Shown: positions 8,928-18,395, counted from the stretch's first letter. The stretch is 46,747 nucleotides of DNA from Nitrococcus mobilis (GCA_024102725.1 JAGFJL010000018.1:1-46747); one strand, 5' to 3'. Made by a program: numbers and translations. The notes: generated from the letters alone by a model not told the origin.

Positions 8928-10309
8928 CAGCGGCGCGGGCAGGGCTGCGGGATTTTTGGCGCGCTGCGGTTTCGAGCGCCATATTTCCGCTGCACGAGCG
9001 CTTGAAGGGCCACCGCTCCGTCGCGTGGCGGCGTGATTTGGAGCGCAGCCAATGGTGGTCGCCGGAAGCGCTGGGAGCGCATCGGGCGCGCCGGCTCAGG
9101 GAGTTTCTGGTACGTGTCCAGCGCACGGTGCCGTATTATCGCGCGCTTTTTGAGGAAATCGGGTTCCAGGCGAAGGATCTTTGCGACGTTGGCGATCTGC
9201 GCCATGTGCCGTTGCTCGACAAGCCGACGATACGGGCGAATTTGGAGGCATTGAAGGCCGAAGGGTCCAAGAGGTTGACCGTGTTCAACACCGGCGGCTC
9301 GTCCGGCGAGCCGCTGACCTTTTATTTATCGCGCGAGCGTGTCTCGCATGATGTCGCGGCCAAGTGGCGCGCCACGCGCTGGTGGGGCGTGGACATCGGT
9401 GATCCGGAGGTGGTGCTCTGGGGCTCGCCGATCGAACTGGGGGCCCAGGATCGTCTCAAGGCAATTCGCGATCGGCTGCTACGCAGCAAGCTCCTGCCGG
9501 CCTTTGCCATGTCCGAATCCAATATGAGCCGGTTTCTCCACGACATCCGCCGCATCCGGCCACGCATGCTGTTCGGCTACCCTTCCGCTTTGGCGCTGCT
9601 GGCCACCGGGGCCGAGCGCCTGGACATGGGCATGGACGATCTTGGCATCCGGGTCGCTTTCGTGACCGGTGAGCGGCTCTATCCTGAGCAAAAAAAACGC
9701 ATCGCAAGCGTTTTTGGTTGCCGCGTCGCCAATGGCTACGGGGGGAGGGATGCGGGGTTCATCGCCCACGAGTGCCCGCAGGGCGGTATGCATCTCAGCG
9801 CCGAGGACGTCGTGGTGGAGACCGTGGACGCGCGGGGTGCTCCGGTGCCCACCGGCCGCCCCGGGGAGATCGTGGTAACCCACATGGCCACCGGCGAATT
9901 CCCGTTCATTCGTTACCGAACCGGCGATGTGGGGATTCTCGGTGTGGCTGACTGCCCATGTGGCCGGGGCCTTCCCGTGCTGCGCGAAATCCACGGGCGG
10001 ACGACGGATTTCGTGGTCGCCGCCGACGGGACGATCATGCACGGACTTGCGCTTATTTATACCGTCCGCGCGTTGCCGGGAGTCCACATGTTCAAGATCG
10101 TGCAGGAGAGCCGGGATCTGGTACGGGTGTTGGTGGTCCCGACCGGCGATCTGACCCAGGATATCGCGGAAACGATTCGGTCCGGTTGCCGTGCCCGACT
10201 CGGATCTCAGGTTGATGTCAGAGTGGAGCGGGTCGATGCGATTCCGCCGGAGCGGTCCGGCAAATACCGCTATGTGGTGAGCCGTATCGCTACGAGCGTG
10301 GCAGGGTAG
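8924..10309 (+). CDS. PaaK/CapK-like AMP-forming adenylating enzyme
   Basis: The 461-residue product starts at ATG 8924, overlapping the previous TGA; a more upstream ATG at 8885 lies deep in the GT gene. It resembles phenylacetate-CoA ligase/CapK proteins: conserved N-terminal YYRALFEEIGF, the phosphate-loop-like FNTGGSSGEPLTFY, a central ANGYGGRDAGFIAHEC core and the RYRTGDVGIL motif near the hinge. Members near EPS genes are thought to activate a carboxylic acid as an acyl-adenylate, but their substrates are mostly unknown. Here it could activate an acyl or amino acid substituent for glycan decoration (inference). No obvious CoA- or carrier-protein partner is adjacent. Confidence 0.85.
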   Translation: MTAARAGLRDFWRAAVSSAIFPLHERLKGHRSVAWRRDLERSQWWSPEALGAHRARRLREFLVRVQRTVPYYRALFEEIGFQAKDLCDVGDLRHVPLLDKPTIRANLEALKAEGSKRLTVFNTGGSSGEPLTFYLSRERVSHDVAAKWRATRWWGVDIGDPEVVLWGSPIELGAQDRLKAIRDRLLRSKLLPAFAMSESNMSRFLHDIRRIRPRMLFGYPSALALLATGAERLDMGMDDLGIRVAFVTGERLYPEQKKRIASVFGCRVANGYGGRDAGFIAHECPQGGMHLSAEDVVVETVDARGAPVPTGRPGEIVVTHMATGEFPFIRYRTGDVGILGVADCPCGRGLPVLREIHGRTTDFVVAADGTIMHGLALIYTVRALPGVHMFKIVQESRDLVRVLVVPTGDLTQDIAETIRSGCRARLGSQVDVRVERVDAIPPERSGKYRYVVSRIATSVAG

Positions 10310-10317
10310 ACAAAGGA

Positions 10318-11289
10318 ATGCGGAAGCTATCGATCCTGATTTATCATCGCGTGCTCGACGCCCCCGATCCACTGCAGCCCGGAATTGTGGATCGCGCGGT
10401 TTTCGATCGGCAGATGTGGGGAGTCTCCCGGTTTTTCCGTGTGCTGCCGCTCGCCGAGGCGGTAAATCGGCTGCGCGACGGCACTCTGCCGCGCCGGGCG
10501 CTCTGTGTCACTTTCGATGACGGCTATCGCGACAATGTCGATATAGCCTTGCCGATACTTCGCCGACACGGTGTTCACGCCACCTTTTTCATCGCTACAG
10601 GCTTCCTCGACGGTGGCTGCATGTGGAACGATCGGGTCATCGAGGCGGTTCGAAGCCTAAGCGGTGATAAGCTCGACTTGACGGAATTTACCGGTCAGCG
10701 GTTCGATCTGCCGGCTGACCTTCGTGCCCGCGGCTCGGTTTTGCAGGCCATATTGCGCGCGATCAAGCACCTACCCTTCGCGCAGCGGGAGGCCGCCGTG
10801 GCGCTTATTGAAAGGCAGGCTGGCCGCACGGTACCCGGCCTCATGATGGGGGAAGCCGGTATTCGCGCGCTTATGCTAGGGGGGATGGACATCGGCGCTC
10901 ATACCGTCAACCACCCCATCCTCAGCCGATTGCCTGTGGCGGAGGCGCGACGGGAGATCGCGGCGAGCCGGCAAACGCTGGAATCGCTAACCGGACGCCC
11001 GGTACGTTTGTTTGCCTATCCGAACGGTAATCCGGGGCTCGATTATGGCGAGGCGCATGTCGCCATGGTGCGAGCGCTTGGGTTCGATGCCGCCGTGAGT
11101 ACCGCCTGGGGCTGCGCCAGCCCGGGCAGTGATCGGTATCAGTTACCGCGGTTCACACCCTGGGATCGACCGCTGCCGCGCTATCTGGCGCGGCTGGCGC
11201 TGATGCGGTTGCGGCCTCCAACGATGACGGGCAGTTCGGTGTCGGCAGCGGCTTGCGACGCCACCGGCCGGGACGTCCAAGATCATTGA
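10318..11289 (+). CDS. Polysaccharide deacetylase (NodB/CE4 family)
   Basis: This 323-residue protein has the CE4 fold motifs in order: ILIYHRV at the N-terminus, TFDDGYRDN (motif 1, the catalytic and metal-binding Asp pair, about residues 64-72), HATFFIATG, and IGAHTVNHPILSRL (motif 2, metal-binding His pair), then FAYPNG. It probably N-deacetylates an amino sugar in the EPS or its precursor. It has no clear signal peptide, so action on cytoplasmic intermediates or export by another route is possible. An AAAGGA directly abuts ATG 10318, which is unusually close; the AGGG near 10300 may act as the Shine-Dalgarno sequence instead. It closes the core operon. Confidence 0.9.
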   Translation: MRKLSILIYHRVLDAPDPLQPGIVDRAVFDRQMWGVSRFFRVLPLAEAVNRLRDGTLPRRALCVTFDDGYRDNVDIALPILRRHGVHATFFIATGFLDGGCMWNDRVIEAVRSLSGDKLDLTEFTGQRFDLPADLRARGSVLQAILRAIKHLPFAQREAAVALIERQAGRTVPGLMMGEAGIRALMLGGMDIGAHTVNHPILSRLPVAEARREIAASRQTLESLTGRPVRLFAYPNGNPGLDYGEAHVAMVRALGFDAAVSTAWGCASPGSDRYQLPRFTPWDRPLPRYLARLALMRLRPPTMTGSSVSAAACDATGRDVQDH

Positions 11290-11315
11290 TGTTGCTTTGC
11301 CCCGGGATGACACTA

Positions 11316-11933
11316 TTACTTTTCGTCTTCCTTAACGGGTTGCCACGCCCCGTGCGATTTGAGCTCGTTTTTCAGGCCCGGCAGGGGGTGACCGAGAGCA
11401 TAGGCTTTATGCGCTGCGACGTTCGCCTCATCGAAGCGGTCTAACGCCACCAGGGCGAGGCCGAGGTTGTAGTGCGCTTCCGCCGATCGGGGATCCCGCT
11501 CGATCGCTTTTTTGTATTCCGCCACCGCGTCCTCGACTTTACCCAGACGGTGCAGATAAACACCGTAGATCAGGTAAGTTTCGCCATGCTGGGGATAGGA
11601 ATCAATTGCCTTTTCAAAGAAGGGCTCAGCTTCCGTATTGTGTTCTGGCCATTGCAGGGCAATTTCCATGGCCAATTTGAGCGCATTCGGATTGTTCGGG
11701 AAATAGGCCAGCATGAACCGGGCATCGGCCATGGCGTAACTGTAGCGGCCATGCGACAGCTTGTCTCGGCCGGGTTCGAGGTGGTATTTCTCGACATTCA
11801 CCAAGAGGCCGGGTGGGAAATCGTTCCCATAGTAATCGTGCCCCTTGACCGCGGCGAGCGACGGCATCGCTGTAATCACCAAGGTCAGCCAAAGGATCAA
11901 TCGTATGCCCTGATTCGGCCATTGACGTGCCAT
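11316..11933 (-). CDS. Secreted tetratricopeptide repeat protein
   Basis: This 205-residue protein starts at ATG 11933 (an in-frame TTG four codons earlier is also possible). Residues 1-28 look like a signal peptide: basic start, hydrophobic IRLILWLTLVITAMPSLAA, then a likely cut after the alanine. The mature part holds two or three TPR units, best seen in YLIYGVYLHRLGKVEDAVAE and SAEAHYNLGLALVALDRFDE. TPR proteins scaffold other proteins; XrtA loci often encode one (PrsT and relatives), but this protein is much shorter than PrsT. It is convergent with the deacetylase, only 26 bases apart. Confidence 0.82.
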   Translation of the reverse strand: MARQWPNQGIRLILWLTLVITAMPSLAAVKGHDYYGNDFPPGLLVNVEKYHLEPGRDKLSHGRYSYAMADARFMLAYFPNNPNALKLAMEIALQWPEHNTEAEPFFEKAIDSYPQHGETYLIYGVYLHRLGKVEDAVAEYKKAIERDPRSAEAHYNLGLALVALDRFDEANVAAHKAYALGHPLPGLKNELKSHGAWQPVKEDEK

Positions 11934-12068
11934 ACGGTTTTCCAAATTGAAATTTAACGACCGTAAGAGGATATAACAGAGCTACTGGGGTGGGAAGTTA
12001 GAGTCTCTTCCAACATGGTATGAGTCTGGAGGAGAGGTCGTATAAGCATTCCTGACACGGTGATTGCG

Positions 12069-12752
12069 ATGCCTATAAAGCGATGGATTCCGCACCCTGT
12101 AAAGCAGGCGCTCAAGCACAGGATCAGCGACTGGCGGTTCAACCGGGCCTTCGCGGCGTTTCGTCGTGCGCCCCGGCTTGCGCTGTCCAACCGCGATTTG
12201 CTCGGCGAGTTACGGCGGGGATGGGGCAACGAAGGGTGGGCCGCAGACACGGAATATCTCGAGGTCGTACTGGAGCGGGCGCTTGCCCTGCGCGGGCCGG
12301 TGCTGGAGTGCGGCAGCGGCTTATCCACCCTGCTCGTGGGCGCCATCGCCGAGCACGAAGGTATGGAGCTGTGGACGCTGGAACACCACCCGGGCTGGTT
12401 CGACTGCGTAAGAAAGCAACTGAATCGTTACGCTCTGCGCAGCACGCGCCTGATCCTCGCACCGATCGAAGACTACGGCGAATTCTCCTGGTATCGCCCA
12501 CCGCTCGAGGACATGCCGGGGAGGTTCACGTTGGTCATCTGCGACGGACCGCCCGGCGATACGCCCGGCGGACGGTATGGGTTGCTGCCCGTGATGCGGG
12601 AGCGGTTGTCCGCAACCGCCGAGATCTTGCTGGACGATACCTCGAGGCCTGCCGAAGCCCGGATCGCACGGCGCTGGGGGCAGGAGAGCGGCGCTACCGT
12701 TACCTTTCTCGGCCGTGACAATGGCTTCGCGTCTATCAAGTTGGGCGGCTAA
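12069..12752 (+). CDS. Class I SAM-dependent methyltransferase-like protein
   Basis: This product is 227 residues from ATG 12069, or 230 from GTG 12060; neither start has a strong ribosome binding site nearby. The motif LECGSGLSTLLVGAIAEHEG matches motif I of Rossmann methyltransferases that use an E-x-G-x-G-x-S pattern, and LWTLEHHPGWFDCVRKQL would be the ribose-binding acidic region. A central LVICDGPPGDTPGGRYG segment and a DDTSRP segment follow. The substrate is unknown; a glycan or glycolipid methyl donor role is plausible from the neighbours. It lies divergent from the TPR gene and convergent with the GNAT gene downstream. Confidence 0.7.
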   Translation: MPIKRWIPHPVKQALKHRISDWRFNRAFAAFRRAPRLALSNRDLLGELRRGWGNEGWAADTEYLEVVLERALALRGPVLECGSGLSTLLVGAIAEHEGMELWTLEHHPGWFDCVRKQLNRYALRSTRLILAPIEDYGEFSWYRPPLEDMPGRFTLVICDGPPGDTPGGRYGLLPVMRERLSATAEILLDDTSRPAEARIARRWGQESGATVTFLGRDNGFASIKLGG

Positions 12753-12783
12753 GATGGCTGGCGTGGTGCGCGTATCCGCAAGG

Positions 12784-13824
12784 TTATCGCCGTGCGATAC
12801 GCGCTGCCCAGGCTTTGGCCATGGCGGCGGCGCCGTGGCGTAGCGCCATGGCCATCCCCGCGAGTGTCGGTCGATAGCAGTGTAGAGTCCAGAGCATCTC
12901 ACTGCCGGTCGCCCACATCCGCTTCGGCGGCGTATCCGGGCCGAGCAAGTCGAACCGGCGAATACCGTCTTCTTGAAACAACTCGCGCAGAATAGCGAGC
13001 TGAAGCATTTGTCCCGGCGCATGGCGAGCGAATTCCGGGTCGAACCCGATCTTGAGGCTGCGCAGCGCATCACCATCGACGATACAGAGCTGGAAAGCCG
13101 CCGTCCGTCCCTCGATCCGCCATAGATAGAGCCGCACCAGCCCCCGCGCCGCGAGCTTGGGAACGACCGATGTGTAGAACGCCAATGCAGGCGCATCTTC
13201 ACGGATGGCGCTACCGGCCGCGCCTTTCCAACCGGAGGCCTCGACCTCCAGCGCGGTCGGGAAATGGCGCTCGATCGTCTCGGAGGTCCGGCACTCGGTC
13301 AGCTCGAAACCGATCTCCGCAGCCCGCCGTTGGCGCCGCCGCCATTCCTGGCGCGTCTTGCTACTGCGGCTGGCGAAATACCCATCCCAGTCGCCGTCAC
13401 AGGCGATGTAAGGCGCGATTTCGCACGGTACGCGCCGCAGCATCAATCCGCCTCGGTCATGCGCGGCATGCCGCAGCAGATCGGCGTCTTCGGCTAGAAA
13501 CGGAAAAACCGCATAGGAGGTGTGCAGTGACCGCATCGCCGCCGCCACCGCCGTCAACGGTACACCGGGGAGGTCGAAGCGCGGCGTATGAGAGTTGGCC
13601 GGCGCCTGCAGGGTCCGGATGGAGAGCGGGCCGAGTTGGGTGACAGTCAGCATATAGGGAAACGAGGGGCCGTTCCCCCAGTACCCACCGTGCATGGGCG
13701 CAAACGCGGCCAGCCAGGCATCGAGCCATTCCGATTCGGCGAAAACGCTCGCTGAGCGTGTTGGCCGGTTCGAGGCGGTCGTGCCGATTGTCGAGCCATT
13801 CTGTCCGGTCCGCTTTTGTTGCAC
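12784..13824 (-). CDS. GNAT-family (FemAB/CelD-like, Acetyltransf_6) acyltransferase
   Basis: This 346-residue protein starts with GTG 13824 after an AGGGAAA stretch. It belongs to the BioF2/CelD-like GNAT group: YFASRSSKTRQEWRRRQRR in the middle, then AAFQLCIVDGDALRSLKIGF, FARHAPGQMLQLAILRELF and RRFDLLGPDTPPKRMW, the usual sequence of core strands and the acyl-CoA (or aminoacyl) binding helix. Three such genes occur in the window (28204, 45376). They are common in XrtA EPS loci and probably acylate or aminoacylate sugars. The donor is unknown. Confidence 0.82.
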   Translation of the reverse strand: MQQKRTGQNGSTIGTTASNRPTRSASVFAESEWLDAWLAAFAPMHGGYWGNGPSFPYMLTVTQLGPLSIRTLQAPANSHTPRFDLPGVPLTAVAAAMRSLHTSYAVFPFLAEDADLLRHAAHDRGGLMLRRVPCEIAPYIACDGDWDGYFASRSSKTRQEWRRRQRRAAEIGFELTECRTSETIERHFPTALEVEASGWKGAAGSAIREDAPALAFYTSVVPKLAARGLVRLYLWRIEGRTAAFQLCIVDGDALRSLKIGFDPEFARHAPGQMLQLAILRELFQEDGIRRFDLLGPDTPPKRMWATGSEMLWTLHCYRPTLAGMAMALRHGAAAMAKAWAARIARR

Positions 13825-14048
13825 TTTCCCTACTCAAATCGTGCAAAGGTTGCCATTATAGGCGCTCGGCGGCATTTATACTGTCTGCCAGTTGATTTAT
13901 CCGCAGGCGCGGGTGCTTGGGGTCAAATAAGGACAGCGTTATTCGAGCCCGCCGTAGGGGCGGCGGTCCGACGGCGATAAATCTTCCGGTCGTTTCGATC
14001 TACCCGCTCCTCCCGCAAGCATGCCATTCCAACAACAAGGACAGCCCG

Positions 14049-15494
14049 TTGGCCGTAAACGCGCTGAGATCACAGGTTCTGCAGGGACTCGGTTGGGTGG
14101 GTGGAACCCGTCTGGTCGGCCAGATCATCACCTGGGCCACGACCATACTAGTCATTCGTCTGCTCGACCCGTCCGCTTACGGTCTGATGGGGATGGCGAC
14201 CATTTTTACCCAGTTCCTTATGCTGCTCTCGGAGGCGGGGCTCAATCCGGCGGTCATTCAGGCGCGAGAGTTGGAAGCGGAGGATATCCGCAATGTGCAG
14301 GGCTCGGTTCTTTTGATCAGTGCCGGGTTGGCGGCGGCGCTCGGGCTGAGCGCGCCGCTGATCGCGGGCTTTTTCGGCGAGCCGCGGCTTACCGGAATCC
14401 TGTACGCCCTGTCCATGCAATTCCTGCTCGTCGGCTTGTATGTCGTGCCGGAGGCGTTGCTGGAACGCGGCATGCAGTATCGCGGCTGGTCGCTGGTGAA
14501 TCTGGCCGCGCTCGTCGCGGGCGGATTTACCACGCTGGGTTTCGCCTACGCCGGTCAGGGAGTATGGGCGCTGGTTTGGGGTACGCTGGCCAACTTCGTC
14601 ACCCGCGCCATCGGCATCAATCTGATTGCGCGCCAATCGCTGCGCCCCGGTTTCCAACTGCAGCGTATCGTCCCCCTGATCCGCTTCGGGGGCTATGTGA
14701 CGACATTCCGGCTGATCTGGTTTTTTTATGAACAAGCGGATTTTCTGATTGTCGGCAAGATGCTCGGCAAGGACGCACTGGGATTTTATAGTGTATCCTA
14801 TCAGCTTGCTTCGATGCCTATGCAGCGCACCTTCGGTATTCTCAACCGGATCGCTTTCCCGGCCTTTGCCAGGGTGCAGGAACACCCCGAGCTGGTGGGC
14901 CGATACTATCTAAAGAGCGCTCGATTGGTCAGCTTCATCGGCGTGCCGGTGCTATGGGGTATCGCCGCCGTAGCGCCCGATGCTGTGCCGCTGGTGCTCG
15001 GTGAACAGTGGCACGCCGCCATTCTGCCGCTGCAGATCATCGCTTTGATGATTCCATTGCGGATGACCAACAACCTGTTGTCACCGGCTCTCTCAGGCTT
15101 CGGTCGTGTGGACATCGGGCTCCGAATCATGGTGCGCACGGCGATCGTCATGCCCTGTGCGTTTCTGATCGGAACCTACTGGGGTATCGTCGGCGTGAGC
15201 CTGGCGTGGGCCATTGCCTGGCCGGCCGTTTTTTTCATCAATCTGGGGTATTCTTTGCCGATTCTGCGCCTGCGCCGGCGCGATCTTCTGCAAGCCATCA
15301 GTCGATCCTGGTTGGCAGGGATTAGCATGCTGGCGGCTATAGCGGCCGCTGCATTCATTCTGCCGGTAGGAATAAATCCGTGGATTCGGCTGACGTGGCT
15401 GATCGTGGTCGGCGCTTCAGCATACACGGGTGTTTCCATGATGATAAACCGCAGCTCGCTGCTGGAACTGCTGGACCTCGTGAGGCGAAAATAA
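14049..15494 (+). CDS. Wzx-like polysaccharide flippase (MOP superfamily)
   Basis: From TTG 14049 (AAGGAC at about 14038-14043 as ribosome binding site) the protein has 481 residues, the normal size for PST/Wzx transporters. A GTG at 13917 would add 44 polar, non-membrane residues that do not fit the family. The N-terminus SQVLQGLGWVGGTRLVGQII and LVIRLLDPSAYGLMGMATIF is typical, and there are about a dozen hydrophobic helices ending at WLIVVGASAYTGVSMMI. The role expected is translocation of the lipid-linked EPS unit across the inner membrane. The start of the CapA-like gene lies within or at the very end of this gene. Confidence 0.87.
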   Translation: MAVNALRSQVLQGLGWVGGTRLVGQIITWATTILVIRLLDPSAYGLMGMATIFTQFLMLLSEAGLNPAVIQARELEAEDIRNVQGSVLLISAGLAAALGLSAPLIAGFFGEPRLTGILYALSMQFLLVGLYVVPEALLERGMQYRGWSLVNLAALVAGGFTTLGFAYAGQGVWALVWGTLANFVTRAIGINLIARQSLRPGFQLQRIVPLIRFGGYVTTFRLIWFFYEQADFLIVGKMLGKDALGFYSVSYQLASMPMQRTFGILNRIAFPAFARVQEHPELVGRYYLKSARLVSFIGVPVLWGIAAVAPDAVPLVLGEQWHAAILPLQIIALMIPLRMTNNLLSPALSGFGRVDIGLRIMVRTAIVMPCAFLIGTYWGIVGVSLAWAIAWPAVFFINLGYSLPILRLRRRDLLQAISRSWLAGISMLAAIAAAAFILPVGINPWIRLTWLIVVGASAYTGVSMMINRSSLLELLDLVRRK

Positions 15495-16624
15495 TAAGCA
15501 GGGTAGAGGCGTTCCGGCTCGGCTGTGTCGGCGATATCAACCTCGGCGGTGAGCTCCGGCAACGCATGGCCGTCGAGGGAACCGCGTTTCCCTTCGCGCG
15601 CGTACATCCCGCCCTGGCCCAACATGATGTTTTGTTCGGTAATCTGGAGTGCTGCGCGTTGCCGGAGAACGCCCTTGCCCGGGCGCCTCGTCCGGCCATG
15701 ACGGCAGCGACATCTCAATTGACCGCGCTGACAGACGCCGGGTTCAGGGTGGTCAGCCTGGCCAACAACCATGTCATGGATGCCGGCGCCGAGGGTCTCG
15801 AGGCCATGCTGGCACAGCTTGCCAGCATGGGGATCTCGGCCGTGGGCGCGGGAGCCGACGTGAACAGCGCTGTTCGCCCACTCGTGACGATGGTCGGTGG
15901 CCGACGCATTGGCTTCCTCGCCGCCTGCGATCATTCGCCCTCCTGGGCCCGGCGTGGGCGGCCGGGCATTGCTCCGCTCGACTGGCGGAGACTGCGTGCG
16001 CAGGTGGCGGAGCTGGCAGCCGAGACCGATCTGGTCATCGCCGCCCTGCATGCCGATGTCGAGTTCGCTTCCGTCCCCTCGCCCTGGCGGATCCGCGCGG
16101 TGCACCGCCTGGTGGAGGCGGGGGCGCATCTGGTAATCCAGCATCACCCCCATGTTTGGCAAGGTATTGAGTATTATCAGCACGGACTGATCGCCTACTC
16201 GCTGGGTAACTTCGTGTTCGAGCTGGAAGGTAACAGCTATCAGCAATATCATCCGCAAACCAAGGAAAGCTTCATCCTCACGGTAGAGGTCGGTTTCGGG
16301 CAACGCGGGCAACCCGATCTCTTCTGGCAAGCGACACCGGTAACGATCGGAACGGACCATCGACCGTTCCCCGTTCCGGATGCCGCCCAGCCTGGGCGTA
16401 TCCGCGAACTCGAGAGGCTCTGCGCGTTGCTCGGCGATGCCAGACAATTACGCCGCTACTGGAAGGAGCACTGCCTGGCTGAGCTGCAGCGCACACTATA
16501 CGCCGTGTACTACACCGGACGCCGGGGGAATCACCGGGCGGCCCTACGGGGGTTGCTGGACGCCGTGCGTCGGCCGGAGGAGCGCCGCTACTTGTGGGGC
16601 GCGCTTAGCGGCGGGCGCTACTAG
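15380..16624 (+). CDS. CapA family protein (metallophosphatase-like, poly-gamma-glutamate/EPS type)
   Basis: The CapA core is clear: FRLGCVGDINLGGELR near the N-terminus, LFGNLECCALP, VVSLANNHVMDAGAEGLEAM, LHADVEF and QHHPHVWQGIEYYQHGLI then SLGNFVFE. CapA proteins have a calcineurin-like metal-binding fold and take part in gamma-glutamyl polymer or capsule assembly; their reaction is not well defined. The start is a problem: the frame is open from GTG 15380, well inside the flippase gene, but the family domain only begins around 15509, and between GTG 15395 and that point no ATG, GTG or TTG is in frame. A non-standard start such as ATA near 15494 (GAGG at 15482-15485 lies upstream) is one option. 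Coordinates give the longest frame. Confidence 0.8.
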   Translation: MDSADVADRGRRFSIHGCFHDDKPQLAAGTAGPREAKIISRVEAFRLGCVGDINLGGELRQRMAVEGTAFPFARVHPALAQHDVLFGNLECCALPENALARAPRPAMTAATSQLTALTDAGFRVVSLANNHVMDAGAEGLEAMLAQLASMGISAVGAGADVNSAVRPLVTMVGGRRIGFLAACDHSPSWARRGRPGIAPLDWRRLRAQVAELAAETDLVIAALHADVEFASVPSPWRIRAVHRLVEAGAHLVIQHHPHVWQGIEYYQHGLIAYSLGNFVFELEGNSYQQYHPQTKESFILTVEVGFGQRGQPDLFWQATPVTIGTDHRPFPVPDAAQPGRIRELERLCALLGDARQLRRYWKEHCLAELQRTLYAVYYTGRRGNHRAALRGLLDAVRRPEERRYLWGALSGGRY

Positions 16625-16676
16625 CGCACACGAGGTTCCTTAATGACGAGCGCAATATTAGAGATAGAGACCTCGG

Positions 16677-18395
16677 ATGCTCCATATTTCAGGCCACGTT
16701 CGCCTTGATCACGGTACCTATCCTGCCGCCCCGCCATCGGAGCAGCACGTAACTGCGGAGCAGTGCCATATCCGTCAGCCCTGGGGAAGCGTGACGATTC
16801 GCACCGATGCCGGCCATCGGATTACCCATTACCGCAACCGGATCGCGGTCCACGACGGCCGCTTGACCAGCGAAGCGCTGCGAGGCCAGGTTGCGGGTAA
16901 CGGCGCTTTTCTTATTCTCGAATACCCCGACGGCCCCGATGCGCCTTTCATCATTCATACGGACCGGCTGGGCACCATTCCCGTCTATTACGGCCGCCGG
17001 AACGCTCGATTGAGCTTTGCTTCGCGTCTGCCCGTGTTGCTGGAAGCCGGTTTCGACAGCCCGGATCCGATCGGCGCGGTGCAGATGATGCTTTGCGGGT
17101 ACCCGCTGGGTTCCCGCAGCCTCCTGGAGGGAGTCAGTCTGGCGCCGCCCGCCTCCGAGCTGCGCATCCACCCAAGCGGTTCGGTGACGGCTGAACGCTA
17201 TTGGCGGCCGGAGCCGAACCCGGACGACGGCCCTGTTGCTCCGAAACTGGCCGACGAACTGCTGGATCGATTGCAAGCGGCGCAACACCGGGCAACTCCG
17301 GACGGGCAAGAGTTGGCGATACCGATCACCGGCGGTCTTGACTCGCGGATCAATCTCGCGTTGTGCGGCGATCGTCTTGCAGCCGCGTTTCTGTTTCATA
17401 TCGGTCTGCCGGGCGATCCGGAGGGTCCGATTGCGCGGCGCATTGCCAGCGTCCTCGGATTGCCGATGGCCGAGCTGAAACTAAAGCCTGATATAATCGG
17501 CGCCGGCTGGGAGCGGTTTGCCGAGGCGGAGACGGGTGAGCTGAGTCCGGAGCAGCTTTGGCTCGGCGGTGTCGGAGCCTTCGTACACCGGAATGCGCCG
17601 GGTCGAACCTTGCTGGACGGCTATCTCCAGGATGCGCTGTTCAACCCGAGAATGGTGACCGAGCAGGTGCAGGAGCAGCGCGACACCGCCATTTGGCTGG
17701 CGCGCCGTCGCTGGGAGGCCGTCGGGAAAAGTAACGGCGATCCACTGCTGGCGCAGGTGCTGGGCAGCATCGATACGGCGTTCGGAGTGTCAGGCGCGCC
17801 GTCGCCGCTTGCCGCGAGTCAACGCTTTTATCTCGAGAATCGTTCGCGCCGGTTCGTTTTCGGTGCCGCTCGGCTTGCACAGAATCATATCGCGGTCGCG
17901 ACTCCGGCGCTGGACAGCGAGCTCATGGACTACGCGCTGGCGCTGCCCTGGAGCGCCCGCCGCAACGGGCCGCTGTATCGCGCCTTGATTCTTCGGCTTG
18001 CGCCTGAGCTGGGCGAGATTGCCTATGACAAGACCGGCCGTCCGCTCAAGCACGGACTGCGCGTAACGAGGCGGCGTCGTTTGGCGAAAGCCCTGTACCG
18101 CGGACTCGATCGCTTTTGGCCATCCAGGCCGCTGCTGCGTACCGCCCCGTCGCCCATGCGCCTGCTCCTTGACGGACAGGAAACGTTAGCGCGGATAAGA
18201 GACCTGCTGAATCGTTCGGAGTGGGTGGCCGCGCTGGTCGGTACTGCTGGCAGCGATGTGCTGGAACGTTTCCTGGAACGCAAGCGCCCGGACCCCGGCA
18301 TGCCGTTGGTCGCTCTTTTGACCCTGGCGCAATTGGAACAATGCCGGTTATCCGTGTCGAGAGCCGATGCGAGTGTAGTCCGATCGTCCGGTTAA
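16677..18395 (+). CDS. Asparagine synthase-like protein lacking the glutaminase nucleophile (1)
   Basis: This 572-residue protein has the two-domain shape of asparagine synthase but starts MLHISG, so there is no Cys2 and glutamine hydrolysis is not expected. The N-terminal part keeps family scaffolding (FIIHTDRLGTIPVYYGRRNA). The synthetase domain has the ATP loop ITGGLDSR near residues 216-223 and an NHIAVATPALDSELMDYALA segment near the end, equivalent to the lower substrate site. It may form amide or related bonds from an amine other than ammonia, as lasso and beta-lactam type relatives do (family knowledge; inference here). It is followed 22 bases later by a second, diverged copy. Confidence 0.82.
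   Translation: MLHISGHVRLDHGTYPAAPPSEQHVTAEQCHIRQPWGSVTIRTDAGHRITHYRNRIAVHDGRLTSEALRGQVAGNGAFLILEYPDGPDAPFIIHTDRLGTIPVYYGRRNARLSFASRLPVLLEAGFDSPDPIGAVQMMLCGYPLGSRSLLEGVSLAPPASELRIHPSGSVTAERYWRPEPNPDDGPVAPKLADELLDRLQAAQHRATPDGQELAIPITGGLDSRINLALCGDRLAAAFLFHIGLPGDPEGPIARRIASVLGLPMAELKLKPDIIGAGWERFAEAETGELSPEQLWLGGVGAFVHRNAPGRTLLDGYLQDALFNPRMVTEQVQEQRDTAIWLARRRWEAVGKSNGDPLLAQVLGSIDTAFGVSGAPSPLAASQRFYLENRSRRFVFGAARLAQNHIAVATPALDSELMDYALALPWSARRNGPLYRALILRLAPELGEIAYDKTGRPLKHGLRVTRRRRLAKALYRGLDRFWPSRPLLRTAPSPMRLLLDGQETLARIRDLLNRSEWVAALVGTAGSDVLERFLERKRPDPGMPLVALLTLAQLEQCRLSVSRADASVVRSSG

Noticed and set aside
13850..13882. Sigma-70-like promoter TTGCCA ... TATACT upstream of the flippase
   Set aside because: The spacer is 21 bases, too long for a standard promoter.
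13917..14048. 44-residue N-terminal extension of the flippase
   Set aside because: Flippases of this family begin close to their first membrane helix, and TTG 14049 has a ribosome binding site at a suitable distance.
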